A DNA stretch of 64,000 bases, from NCBI GenBank assembly GCA_005281725.1, contig SSBO01000012.1, positions 6,079,177-6,143,176 of the forward strand. The letters run 5' to 3'. Made by a program: the position numbers and the translations under genes. Below are positions 39,328-51,415 of the stretch, piece after piece. Origin of the DNA: Wuchereria bancrofti. Taxonomy: Eukaryota > Nematoda > Chromadorea > Rhabditida > Onchocercidae. The notes under the pieces are model-generated. The model made no database searches. It was not told the origin of the DNA and saw only the letters and a list, made by a program, of their open reading frames with translations. The first letter of the stretch is position 1; each line of letters opens with the position of its first letter.

Positions 39328-42300
39328 CTTCTCGTTCATGAGTATCTGATTTTATTGCTTTAATGATGTTCATTTGACTCATCATTTGTAAGCTACTTCT
39401 AAAGAAGATTTGGTGTCTTCGCCTTAGTCAGATTAGCTAAGACTGCAAAATGGAATATTAGTGCACATCAATGAACGTTCATACTTTAGCTAAATCAAAA
39501 TTTTCTTACAAATAAACAAGCATGAGACAGGAAACAAATTAACATTTACAGTTGTTATTATGAAATTAATTATTCGAGTTGATTTCCGAATTGTTCCATT
39601 TTGTAGTAGTGGTTGTTAGTCAAAATATGAAAATAATTATATTTTGCATATCTGCTTGCAATATGTGTTAAGGATAAGTTTTGCCGGTATTTCTTGGAAG
39701 CAACAAAAAAATTTCTTTTCAGTACTGTCTTAGGAACACCAAAATACAAAAAGAAAATTCTGTTATTTTTTCACCTCTCATTTCTTTGACAGAAACTTTC
39801 CATGTGTGAAGTATTTTATTTATATTAGACCTATCGGATTATTGCTAGTCATACTGTCACCACTAATGCTTAATTGTAATCTCTTTTAAAGAAAAGGAAT
39901 CCTTAATTTCCCACTCTTCATTTATTTAAGGAAATGATATTACCAAGAACATAAACCTGCAAAAGCAAAAACAAAAAAAGAAAAAAAAAATGGGCATACA
40001 AATGGCATATGACATTACTACCAACAAAATTCGATAGCCAATGGATTTACCAAGTGAAACTGAGTAAAACTATAATGTTTTATTTATTTATTCATTGATC
40101 TATTGCACTATTTATTTTGAACGTACGAAGTAACCGCTAGAAATGATCTCTATAATTATTATTTAGTTCAGTTTGAAATCACTTCTGCAAACATCAATCA
40201 GGAATATTCTTTTATGTCAGAAAGTTCTCAACTGCACGATTTGCAGAGATATACAAATAACTAGCTATTATAGTTCTGTAATAAACATGTGTGTTAAATG
40301 ACAACACAAAGTAATGCCAGTTTATCAGTTTCATAGACAACCTCCTTATCTATTATTATTTGCAGATTCTTCTACAATATGCATCTTTTTAAACCACTGA
40401 AGAATCTTTAAATTCCTTCATGACAAATTCCTTTCAGTACTTTAATTCCAGTTCTCCCAAAGCCTTTATGATTAACCTCTTACCTCAAAATCCTTGGTAT
40501 AATGGGTCAAGCATACTTTTTCTACAATTATTATCTTCTACGCTAAGGCGCGGAGGCCATTTGATCCGATCATCCGATCAATATAGTGACTACATCATAT
40601 ATATGACTTCCAGATTTGTTCAGTTTCGATCTCCATCAAAGTGGTTATCTTGTTTGAATATGCTATACTGATTATATATTTGTCCATCCTTGTATTTATT
40701 TTGTTTCTTGTTGTGATTTGACTGCAATATTACCAGAATGTTACCATATAGTAAGTTAAATCTAACTTATTCCGTATTTCACATTTAACTTTGTTAAATT
40801 GATTGTATTCCCTATAGACTTATGCTGTCCTATCAAAATAATATAGATACAAAAATGTTCAACAATTTACAATTAAATTTGTAGCAAACAAAATTAAAAA
40901 TGAATTACATTTTATAGTATATTATGCACCTGCAACTGTTTTTTCTATTGAACTAATAGAAAAATTTAAGAATTTGAATAAAGATTTTGAGTTTTGCATG
41001 AGAATTTATTTAAAAAAGTGTTTATGAATAATTCAGTAATTTGATATTATCCTGATCACCATGCTTTTCAGTGATTATTGATAACTGACATCACAAGTGT
41101 TTTCTGGAAACTGTCGAACAGTGTAATTCAGCAACTACATCACAAACGTCAAATCTATAATACTAACTGGTCTCATAATGTTATTACTTAATATGAAAGC
41201 ATAAATAAGTGGTAACACCAAGTGCGAAATATTATTTATACAAATAACTACCATCTATTCCAGGAATAGTGACAGGTATGTAAGAATTATTTCTGCTAGC
41301 TTTAGTGATTATTTATGGCCACGTATAGAGATTTGATGTTGAACATTTAGGAAAACACTTAAATATTCTGTCATCACATAAACTAGAGACGTATGTTTCT
41401 TCCGAATCACTCTATATTGGTCGAAATAATCCATGAGAACATGAAACAATGATGTTAAGGACTTATTTATTCTGGTATGGAACAAAACATTTTGTTGACC
41501 AAAATATCAGTAAAAGATTAAAACTTGAACAAAGTAGGATTTGTCGACCTCTCGAGGACAGAGTTTTTCTCACAAATCTAAGAGTTTTTTATTTCCGACA
41601 TTTCTTGTGCTCGAAAAATGTGGTCGCTATTAAATCGATACTTCTTAACTTTTAGCAGTATTCAATGGTAAATACTTCCAAAAATCATGCATAACAGCAA
41701 CAGTAACAGTAACTGACATTAAAAATTTTTTTCGTAACTTTTGTGTAGCTCCGTAAACAAAATAAACAAACGAATTTGACAAAATTTGAATGAATTTTAC
41801 TGTTTGCTTCATATTATTTCGACAGATTTGCAATATAAGCCGTTACTCCCTTTGTTAGACATATCAAATGCACCAAACTTTGAAAATTGAAATTCTGAAT
41901 TTTTGTTTCTAATATCTCATATATCTTCACAAAAAGCAAAATGACAGCAGTGTATTAAAAGATTATTCCTCCAGCTGTTTGTGAAATTCATCCAACTCTG
42001 AATTAGTACTTACTGGCTGACGCTAAAGCGATTTTGAGTGCTAAGTAGAAATCTTTGTACCAACAGCATATAATTAGATATTCATATTTCGTCAACAAAT
42101 CAACAAAAACTTTTATGGAAAAAAAGGTAATTGTTAAAATTCTAGTACGCCAAAAACGGGTTTTCAGCAATAACAATTCATTGTTTTCGATGTTATTAAA
42201 AGCCTTCGTTCGTGGATGATAAAAAAACTTTTTGGAATAGATTTCAAGATTTCTGGCATTTTTCTCTTTTTTAAAATCTATTCTTTGGTTAATGGTGCAT

Positions 42301-42421
42301 AGGAGCTAATAGGGATTACTCAGTAAGCTGATGTTTGGAGATTTTTGTACAAACCGACTGTCTAATTTTTCTTTCCTTTTATGTTCGACTTTTTTCATCC
42401 TGTGTTGTTTCTTTCCAGGCT
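39328..42421. other. Intergenic region downstream of the zig-like gene
   Basis: Three kb of AT-rich DNA without recognisable exons. An AATAAA at 39511-39516, 184 bases after the stop, could serve as the poly(A) signal of the zig-like gene. The open frame at 40420-40671 has no splice context or familiar motif and is taken as chance. Confidence 0.55.
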
Positions 42422-43166
42422 TTACGATGATTTTAAAACCATTCCCAGAATCTTCGTTACACGCTGTGTATTTGCATCTAAATTATACATAATGAGAAAA
42501 GGGTAGGTTTTTGTTCGCTTCACTCGTTGAGGAATTATCGTAGCAGGATTAAAAATTGGAGCATTACATTTTGTGTGGATAAACACTTTATCTTGATCGC
42601 TCATCGTTATTTGTTAAATTTCTAATCGATTTCGAACGTAAATTGATTGATGACGTTGATCAATTTCCCATTTATTTATTTATATTCGCCCAGTGTATCT
42701 GCACATCATTATAATTTGCACCGCGGTCTAAAAGCTCTTTTACGTCCTAGCCAAAACTTTTATTTTTTCTAAGAATTAGTACCACCAAACTTTTATAAGT
42801 CAGTTCGTCAAAAGACGCATATAGTTTTAAATTTTGGCATAAATAGTGAACAAACAGTAATTTCCTTTCTTTTCGCTGCTTTGAAATCAATTGACGTTCA
42901 CAGAACATCATTTTGCTTTATAATCTTGCGAATACATTTATTATTCATGCAGAGATGAGTTTCTGCTTATTGAGATTTGGCCAATCAGGATTATTATAAA
43001 ATAAATGGAATAAGTACTCTAACGCCCTTAAATGACACTGAAGCGTTATAAGCCTCGTCAGCATACAGGTTAAAGGTTCATTAATACGGTTTGTTGATTT
43101 GCACCTTAATAGAATTTGGCTTTTGTGCAAGCTCAGGTGGATTTTTTGTTTGTTCGTAGTTATCCA
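42422..43166 (-). CDS. Possible small ankyrin-repeat gene or gene remnant (uncertain)
   Basis: Several exon-like pieces lie in order on the minus strand. One begins at an ATG at 43166 (MDNYEQTKNPPELAQKPNSI, ending at a GT donor). A second follows a good acceptor near 43048 (LRALEYLFHLFYNNPDW...). A third, after an acceptor near 42750, reads DVKELLDRGANYND, the signature of an ankyrin-repeat helix pair. The last is an open frame 42604-42422. No GT donor joins the second piece to the third; a GC donor would. I cannot give a consistent gene model, so this may be a real short gene, a decayed one, or chance. Confidence 0.28.
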
Positions 43167-43370
43167 TTTTTAAACGTCATCACTCTACCGGGTATGTTAA
43201 CAATTATTACGTATACGGCACAGTTTAAGGCACACAAGACAAAATATATTAGAAACATATGCTTGTGAGCGAAAAAAATGACATCAATCCTGGAACAAAA
43301 CAAAATTCATATGATCGGAAATGTACTGATGACACATATATTGATAATTCGTGCAAGTAATTTACAAAAT

Positions 43371-46300
43371 TCATTCTTCCTCTTCGTCTCCTTCTTCTTC
43401 CTGCAATTCAAGCAACATTAACTGTTCCCCGAGTTAGCATAAGATTCTTAACCTTTCTTCCAACAAACTTTCAAGTACAATTAAGGAACGTTTCAAGTTT
43501 TCTGTATAAGCTCTCTTCACATATGTATGTAGTAGGAACGAGGTCATGTTATCATTCACACAGCCAAATTCATCTGTTCAGCGTTCATGACGCTATTGTT
43601 TGTGAAATTTTGAAGATGAGGCAAAAATAGTAAATAGAAATAAATTTTTTAAAGCTTTTTCCTGAATAACAGTTATTAAAATGAAGTAACTGGCAAACTT
43701 TCTTTTTTTTTAAATTGTTTCGAGAAGACTATCAATAGCTGTAAGGAAACCTTAAGGAATCATAATGGGAGAAAAAACGTGAACGATAATTACACTAAAC
43801 AATTTAGAAAATGAGAATTGATAAATCAACAAGATAAATGGACAAATGAACGTGATACAATCTGCGCCTAAAACCAACTTGTTCATCGACTTCATCGTCC
43901 TCATCTTCTGGCTCCTAAAATTAGCATACAATACAATTATCTTTGAGAAGCAATTTGGAAAAGTAAGTAAATAATAAATAAAATGAAAAATTGCATACAT
44001 CCGGTTTGTGGTCGGAGAGAATTACTTTCTCGTAAACAGTTGGTGGTGGTAGGACATTCGGAAAACACGGGTATGCAGTTTTCTGGAAGCAAAAGCATGA
44101 TAGATGTGAACAAATGTGTAGTCATTCATAATGGAATAGTATGTTGAGTGTTTGAGGAAATGTCTATAAATGAAAATTACAATGAGCCAAAAATAGGTTA
44201 AAAATTTTGCTGAATTAATGAATGTCATAATTCACCGCATGCAGTGATAATTAAGCCATTAGTAGACAAAAATGGAAACAGAATTATAAAATATGATTAA
44301 CTTAAAAGTACATTCTCAAACATAGCCCTGCGCTCTCTGAAATTTCTTCGGTCGATTTGCCGATCGTATTTGCTTATTATCGACACCTTTGGCTAAAATA
44401 TAATAGAAATGAACTGTGAAAAAGACTGCTTCAGCTGCGAATGATCTCCTTACTCTTCATTAGTTTGTATCATTTTATATGAGATGGCGAAAGTTAATGC
44501 AATATTTTCTTTTGATGTGAAAAAGTTTTCTATAATAGTTGCAATTGTTGCTAGCAGCTCAGTTAGTAATGTAGCTAAAACAAACTATAAAAAAAAACCC
44601 CCTTATATAAGCGGTCATTTCTGATTTCGTTGTGTTGGTATAGGCCTGACTGGTAAAGTTGCAAATTTAGAAGATAATTTTGTAAGAACAATAATTTTTG
44701 AAATTATTATTTGGAGTCTATAATTTTACTTGCAGATACTGAAAGACAGTGCCATGAAAAAAGAAGGTTCTTTAACTCAAGTTGCATGCTTTTTTCTTTT
44801 ACAATTCTTTATGTTACTCCGAAAAACTTAAAACAGTAACCGGATGTATAGAATTTGTATCAGCTGGATCTAGTCCTTTCTTAAATGCTTTATTACGCGC
44901 CACTTGACGTTGGCGCTCGTTCAACTCACGCAACTGAAATACATTTTCTTTCTTATACTAAACCAACTATTAAACCAATAGTGTGAATGTTGGGTTTGCG
45001 ATGGGACTTCATACAGACGACTCCAACAATTTAAACCAAATGAAGTTTTTTTCCTTTTTTTTAAGATATAATAAGAAGTTTGACTTTTTCCTACAAAAGA
45101 CACGGGCTCAGATTATGCTAAATGTAAATATAATTACGTCATATTCCTGACGTTCATGTCGCTTTTCCAAATCATATTTATCAGCCTCCAGCTTACAAAT
45201 GCGCTGATGTAATTGCCGTATTTTTTCACGTAACTCTGTTGGCTCAATTTTTCTAAATTCCATGGTATGCTTCACATACACCAAATAATTACGCTTTGCT
45301 TCTTCTTGTTGCTCTTTGGTCATATTCATTTCCTGTTTGGCCTAGAAAATGCATTTTTAAATAAGAATATGGCGAATCTATCCGTTTCTGAAGGATCAAA
45401 AAAATAAAATATTAAGAAAGCAAAATTGGTAGCAAAAGCACATATGATATCCGTAGACATGTATCCTGTATTCGCTTATTACACATCATGAGGCAGTAAC
45501 GACATTACTTATACAAATTCTAGAGTTTTTTTTTTTATTATTATAAACCAATTTTTAATTAAGCATTGGAAAATTCAACTTACAAATCAAAGGAAATAAA
45601 AAGACAAAAAATAAAATATATCAATTACTCTAGATTTCACACGTTATATCTGTAAACGTACCTGAACGATGTTACCGAATTTATCAGTCCTGTCGGATTT
45701 TTCAGGAATAACAAAATTACGTCTCATTTGTCCCAGAGCCGTATTCGTAAACTGCGATGACAACATTTGTTGGCGTTTCCGTCTTTCATTGTCCTTTTTA
45801 AGTTTCTCTGCTTCTATTTTAGCTTTGCGCTCCTCCTAAGATGTAAATTTTGTCTCATAAGTTACTTATTTGATATATACTCAAATTCCACGTATTTTGT
45901 TTAAAACTTCTAAATATCAAAAAAGACAACTGTTTAAAATTACACCAACTTATCACATTCACAGTCTCAGCCTGGAAGAAAATAACAAGCCTCTTCCTGC
46001 TTTCTTCTTCTTTCTTCTTGCATAAGTCTTTCCTGAAGCTGCCGCTCCTCCTCTTCTCGTTCTAGTTTTCTTCGCTCCTTCTTTTCCTTCAACTTCCTCA
46101 GTTCCTCTTCCTCCCGTTCACGTTCAACTTGACGTTTTTCCTTATACTTTTGTAGCTTTGCAGTTTCCTCTTCTATTTGGCGTCTTTTTGCCACCTAAAA
46201 GATATTTCATCCTTATTTTTTGGAATCAATAGTTCTGCTCAAAATATCCGCTTATCTGTCTACGAAATTTGAAAGATGATGGAAAAAATTGTTTGGTGAA

Positions 46301-49300
46301 CTAATTTTTAATATTGAATATTACAATTAAAATTGTCTTACGACCTAATTTTCAATATTGCAATTAAAGGAAAAGTAAATACCATCATGGCTTTCTCAGC
46401 TTCGGTCATATCCCTTCCATTTTTCTCAGTAACAACCTGCGATGAAAACCGTCTGAAACACAATCTGTAACTCAGCTGAAAGGAATGAGTGAGATTATAC
46501 TGCAAATTCAGTAAGCCTGCACGCAGCTGTGTACTAATAAAATTACTTTCACAACGCATCTTTAATGAAGAGAGCACTTTAGCTTTTCGACAATGGTATG
46601 AAAGTTACATGGGTATTTGCTTCTCTTCTTCATCACTATCACTTCTGTGTTCGTCCTTATTTACTTCGCTGACTGGTATCGTTTCTGTTTCCTCCTCTTC
46701 TTCTGTGCTATAATAAAAAGTTCGTTAAAATCGCAATTTCTTAAAGTATAGAGTTTTCTGAATTTAAGGGATTAGCTATCTGCACGAAATAAAAAGAAAG
46801 TAACTTCATCAAGTGTATACCGTTGTATCCGACGCCACTTTGGTATCCAAGGTTTCTTTGGTGCTGACTGTGTTATAGCACCACGTGACTTGCTTTTCTT
46901 CACTATTGCACGATCGACACGTTTCAACGTAACACCAAACTGACTGCTCGGCGAGTGCTGCTGCAAACTGCCCGTGGTGGTTATGCCACCACCGCTTGAC
47001 AAAACACTTTTAAATCGAGGGTTCACAACTGGTACGTGATTTGAAGGAACGTGACGCAATACAGCAGTAATAGGGACAGCTGTAGATAAGGTGACAGCAA
47101 CATCTATAAGTGTTGGCGTACGAGCACGAATGAAGCAGGGTAATGGTGATGTCGTGGACAGAGTTCCGTGGCGTAGTTTTGGTGGATTGCGCATGTTATC
47201 TGTTGCTTGCTTTTGTTCATCATAATCATCCCAAGCTGGAATTTTTGCCTGAGGTTTGGGAATACGCTGAGTGCGTCTGTATGCATTAATTAATTCTCTG
47301 TCTAAAATATCGCTGTTTCGTTCTGTAGTTGTTCTGCCATCACGATATCTTTCTTGCTCGGTAGACGTAGTGGGCGTCTCTGCTGGTCGATTCTTTGAGT
47401 CCTTGTCTATTTTTGTTCCAGACACCTTTTTATTTTCTTTTTTTTTTACCACTGATAAAACTGAAGAACTTTGTTCCGAATTCAGTGGGTCGTCATTGAT
47501 CCTGTGTACGAAAGATGTACTTGATTCCAGATTTACACCAGTTCTGTTAAAATTAATACGCTTCAGATGTTCTCTTGCTCGACGTATATCCGTATCTGCA
47601 TTGTGCTTAAACTCTGTTATCACATTGCTTTCACTTTTAGTGACCGATCGGAGGATTTTCTGGTAGCCCTTAGTTGTTACTGTGGTGTAATTCTGTAACG
47701 CTTTTTGAGCTTTCTCCACTTCAAGACACTCCTTTTTTTTCAATACTGATGGGTTGTTCGCTTTCATCAGTATCTCATGCTGATGCTTCATACTATCTGT
47801 TATCTGCTTACCCATCACTTGTTTGGTAATCTTTATTTTGTGTGATCTCACTGGCACTTTCACTGCTGTTTCTAACTGAGGTAATTTTGACTGCAGACAC
47901 AGATTTTTTGAAACAGTTGCCTGTTTATTACTAGCAGAAGTTTTTCGTGCTTGATTTGATGCTATTTTTTTTGTATGTGATACTGAAAATAAAGTACTGC
48001 TTTCTTCCAGTCCCTTCAATTTCTTTCTAGAGGCCTTTATCGGAATTGGAAATTTGAAATGTTTCTTGGTTTTGCTAAGATCTAGGATATCTTTTTCAAC
48101 TTCTATCATATTTTCATTGCTCTCGATCACTTTGTCTTCTTTCTGCGCTGCTATAATTTTGTTCTTTTCCATATTTTGCAACATACTGAGATGAAACGGT
48201 GGCCTCCCAGTCTTTGCAAGCAAGAAAGCACCCACCGAATCACCGTTACATTTCAATTTCGTTTCCTTTTCTGCCTTATTCAAAAATTCCTTGCCGTCGA
48301 CGGTAATATTTTTTTGTTTGACAGTTGCGCAGCGCACCACTGATAAGGAGATTATCGCTTTATGAGGACAACAAAGTTTATTAACGAAACAGCAGCATAC
48401 ATCTACATTCTCACATTTCGGTTTCGAAAGAAAGGCGTTGTGCTTCTTGTCCATTTGTCGCTCAATAGATTTTGTAGTACTTGATTTCTGACCTCGAGTT
48501 GATGCCAGCTGTTCGAGTGCCATTTTGTGATCCCGATTTAGTCTTTTATTTTGATTGGACGAGTTTTTCTCACTTGACTTTGCGGATGTATGAACCTGAT
48601 TTCTGTTTTTAGTTTGTTGCGTTTGGTCGTCAACCATTTGCCATCCTTTATTACAGCCTTTTGAATCTGTTGTTGCACTGGAGTGTATCGTTTTTTCGCT
48701 TATTGTTTCCTTTTTCTTAAGCCTTATTTTCACGTTCATATAGAGCCAACAATGTTGTGGCTTCCTGATTATCAGTTTCAAATATACGTCCATATGTTCT
48801 CTTGTTTTTACGACATTAACTTTTACCGATTCTATGGAACCTGTTCCCTGCTTTTTGGATGTTAGTAGTTTAACCATAAAATTTTGTGAATTTCGTTCTT
48901 GTAATTTTGGGCTGCCTCTTAGATCGTTTTCTGAATCGCCACCTAATGACAATCCAGAATCAGAAGCGTTTGATGTAGAACGCAGTTGAGAAGCCCCTGA
49001 AATATCCAAACCTCCAGCATTTTTGGGTGCGACTGGACCAGAAACATCCAGTGTATTTCGTTCCTTAGCTTTTGGCTCTTGATTCATTTTTTGACCCCAA
49101 CTATACAAATAGTCCATTTCATTATTGGGTATTAAACCCCGCGCTTTGAGCAGCTCATCAACGATCTGATGAGCTTGAAGAAGACGTTTCATGTACTCGT
49201 GCCTAGATACTATCCAATTTTGTGGGTTATCTTGTCCACTTCTGTTATGTTCATTGGAAATTTTAAATGGAATTGTTGTCATCGATAATTTATAGTTAAA

Positions 49301-49879
49301 ACTCTCCGCTCGCTTCGTATGACTTGTTTGAGTTCTCATGACATCATGTTGATCGCTAACAAAGCTTGTAAAGCTATTTTGTCCCACACCAGCAGGCTTC
49401 ATTGAAAACGGTGTAATGAAATTTTTTGCTGCATAACCGCGGTTCGTTGTATCCATAAAACCAGACTTTATTATGTTTGGAACTATATCGAAAGCTGTTT
49501 GTTCATTCATTGAGAATCGTTCTGAGGTATTTTCCGCATGTAACGGTTTAAAATCATATGACCTATATCGATTTAAGTTATTACCTGATCCATCTGAACT
49601 GCTCACTTTTTGTTCTGTGTGACCGTTTATTAGATCGTTCTTGTATATTTCAGTAAAATAGCTGCCTCTGGTCATATTGAGATGCATATTCGTGCTCATA
49701 TATGGTGTAGTAGTTCCAATTTTTCGCGACGGCACGTTCTCGTGCATTATGATGGATCCTTCAACTGAACCAGTAGTATGTCCACAAAGAGAAAGCAAAC
49801 GTCCGGAAAGGTAAGCTTGTTTTGAAGTAATACCGCTGTCAATGCTGGTGTTATTTACGGATCCGGTAGTACCTTGCAT
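43371..49879 (-). CDS. Possible giant troponin T isoform with a 3.1 kb N-terminal exon (about 1,377 aa)
   Basis: A single open exon, 49879-46821, lies inside the first troponin T intron on the same strand. It ends at a good donor (CG|GTATAC) in phase 2, the same phase as the 23-base first exon, so it joins the acidic exon at 46707 in frame (PKWRRIQR then TEEEEETE). The 1,019-residue extension is rich in Lys, Ser, Thr and Asn, has little hydrophobic core and no domain I recognise; [20 protein letters not shown] and [14 protein letters not shown] near its end look like short conserved basic motifs. Its true 5' end is unclear: the frame stays open about 80 bases above the ATG ([17 protein letters not shown]) and then meets a stop. 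It could instead be a separate gene nested in the intron, but the phase match argues for a shared transcript. Confidence 0.6.
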
Positions 49880-50449
49880 GGAAATACCACAAAGTGATGC
49901 AGTTAGAACAGCTCCTCCAGGTCCTTCAAATACACGTTGTATAGATGGTGAGACTCGTCATTAACTGATGGTGAGACTCCTTTTTTTTTTTTGCTGAATA
50001 ACGTGATCGATGAATATTTGAAATGGGATCATCAAAATCTATACCTATTTTGTAAACATTAGAAATTATAGGAGAGATGCTTTTATATATGCCACGATCC
50101 TAAATATGAACTGGATTAATACAATGCTGGGTATTGTCATCCAGGTTAAAATTGCTGCTCTGCAGCGGTATTTCCGTAGTAATGGGACATGCCTGATAGT
50201 AACTCATAATTACAAGGTATGCGACTGGTCGGCAACTGCAGTGTTGTGAAGTGAGTATGTATTGAAGATATCTAGATTGCATTATCGTTTCACCTGAAGA
50301 TTTCTGGATCCAAAACAGATTGTTCTGTATTAATATATGGGACAAATAGAACATCCAGAAAACAACTTAATTACAAAACGGTCCACTCAAGATTACTATG
50401 AAATAGTATCAGTTAAATGCACTTACTATTGTTCTTCTTCGTCGGACAT
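43371..50449 (-). CDS. tnt: Troponin T, standard-length isoform, 11 exons, 365 aa
   Basis: The tropomyosin-binding subunit of the muscle thin-filament troponin complex. Exons (minus): 50449-50427, 46707-46609, 46452-46383, 46194-45991, 45835-45662, 45341-45138, 44933-44841, 44392-44312, 44082-43999, 43914-43879, 43400-43371; total 1,098 bases, all phases joining. The N terminus MSDEEEQY runs into an acidic segment ([19 protein letters not shown]), then the charged coiled coil ([19 protein letters not shown]), [18 protein letters not shown], and the most conserved part [20 protein letters not shown] with KHERQEYD at 45138. After [16 protein letters not shown] come [17 protein letters not shown] and an acidic C-terminal tail EEEGDEEEE, the invertebrate hallmark. 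Which of the nematode tnt paralogues it is remains open. The intron between 45991 and 45835 appears to use a GC donor. Confidence 0.94.
49955..50248 (-). pseudogene. Coding-like pieces upstream of the giant exon (extension or decayed exon)
   Basis: After an acceptor (CACTGCAG) just above 50240, one frame in phase with exon 1 of troponin T reads [20 protein letters not shown] and on to a single TAG. It then continues [20 protein letters not shown] and [16 protein letters not shown] up to a run of 12 A at 49981-49992. The giant exon opens just beyond in another frame. One stop, a homopolymer and a 23-base duplication are all that separate the two. This may reflect base errors in the assembly, small unrecognised introns, or true decay. 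Confidence 0.4.
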
Positions 50450-51415
50450 CTTCTTTTATTCTACTTGCAGTAATGGAGAGTAGCGTGAAGTAAACTGAAA
50501 CTACGGCTAGTATGTTGAGCAAATAATCAGTGGAAAAGTAATGAAGGAAATATGAAAAGTGAAAAATGGAAAAACTTTGTGCATGCATTGGAATTAATGT
50601 CTTAATTTGACTTTGAATTCACTTCAGTGTTTTCTGCTTTCCATTTCATAATTAACTTCAGTTATTGACGAATTAAGCTAATGCACCTAGATTTCTCAAA
50701 CAACATATTGATGAATCATCACTCCAAAAGTAATCTCGAGGCGATGTATAAGAAATGAGACAGATCAAGGGGAAATGAGCATCAAAATGTAATATTTCGA
50801 AGAAATTTGGGGAAACATTAAAACTGTGATTTTTGATGTTATCTTTAAAAAGTGCTAAACAGCAAGCTGAATCAGAATTTCAAAACTAACTCAATTATAT
50901 AAGTTTGAAACTCCGCATCCTTCGTTTGGTTATAGTGACAATAATCAAAGAAGAAATAAAATTGTATTAAACCTTCCATCATTAATTCATTGTTTTCAAG
51001 TACTGGATATGTTTTAAGCATGGATTTCGGAAAATCAGTCTCAGCAAATCTTTTTTTAGAATTTAAAGTATTCCTAACGCGGGTGGGATGGGGGAGGGGG
51101 GCATTATGATGCAGTAGCAACAGCAGTAGTCACTGTACATCTGAAAATAAAAATTATTTGCCTAAAATAAAAAACTGGTGTCGACGTAAACGATGCATGC
51201 TGTTTAGCAATTTCATACGGTATAACTGCAAGGACTTACGAGTGTGGTTTAATTTCCAAATCTCAAGACAAACAAAGGAAAAAAACACAGGATACAGATT
51301 CACTCTAATTAAACTAAGTAGCATTCAATATGTTAAATGTCCCATGCTAAATTTATATCATATAGTTTGCTAGAGAATAATTGTGTTTTAATTCGATAAT
51401 TAAAAATTTCTTTAC
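50450..51415. other. Spacer upstream of troponin T
   Basis: About 1 kb, presumably holding the troponin T promoter and 5' UTR. No TATA box or known muscle element is claimed. The short proline-coding run seen near 51090 (minus) lies in a G-rich stretch and could be the last exon of the neighbouring secreted-protein gene. Confidence 0.4.

Noticed and set aside
47271..47666. 131-codon plus-strand frame.
   Set aside because: It is a shadow on the opposite strand of the long troponin T exon, where the minus-strand frame is far longer and phase-compatible.
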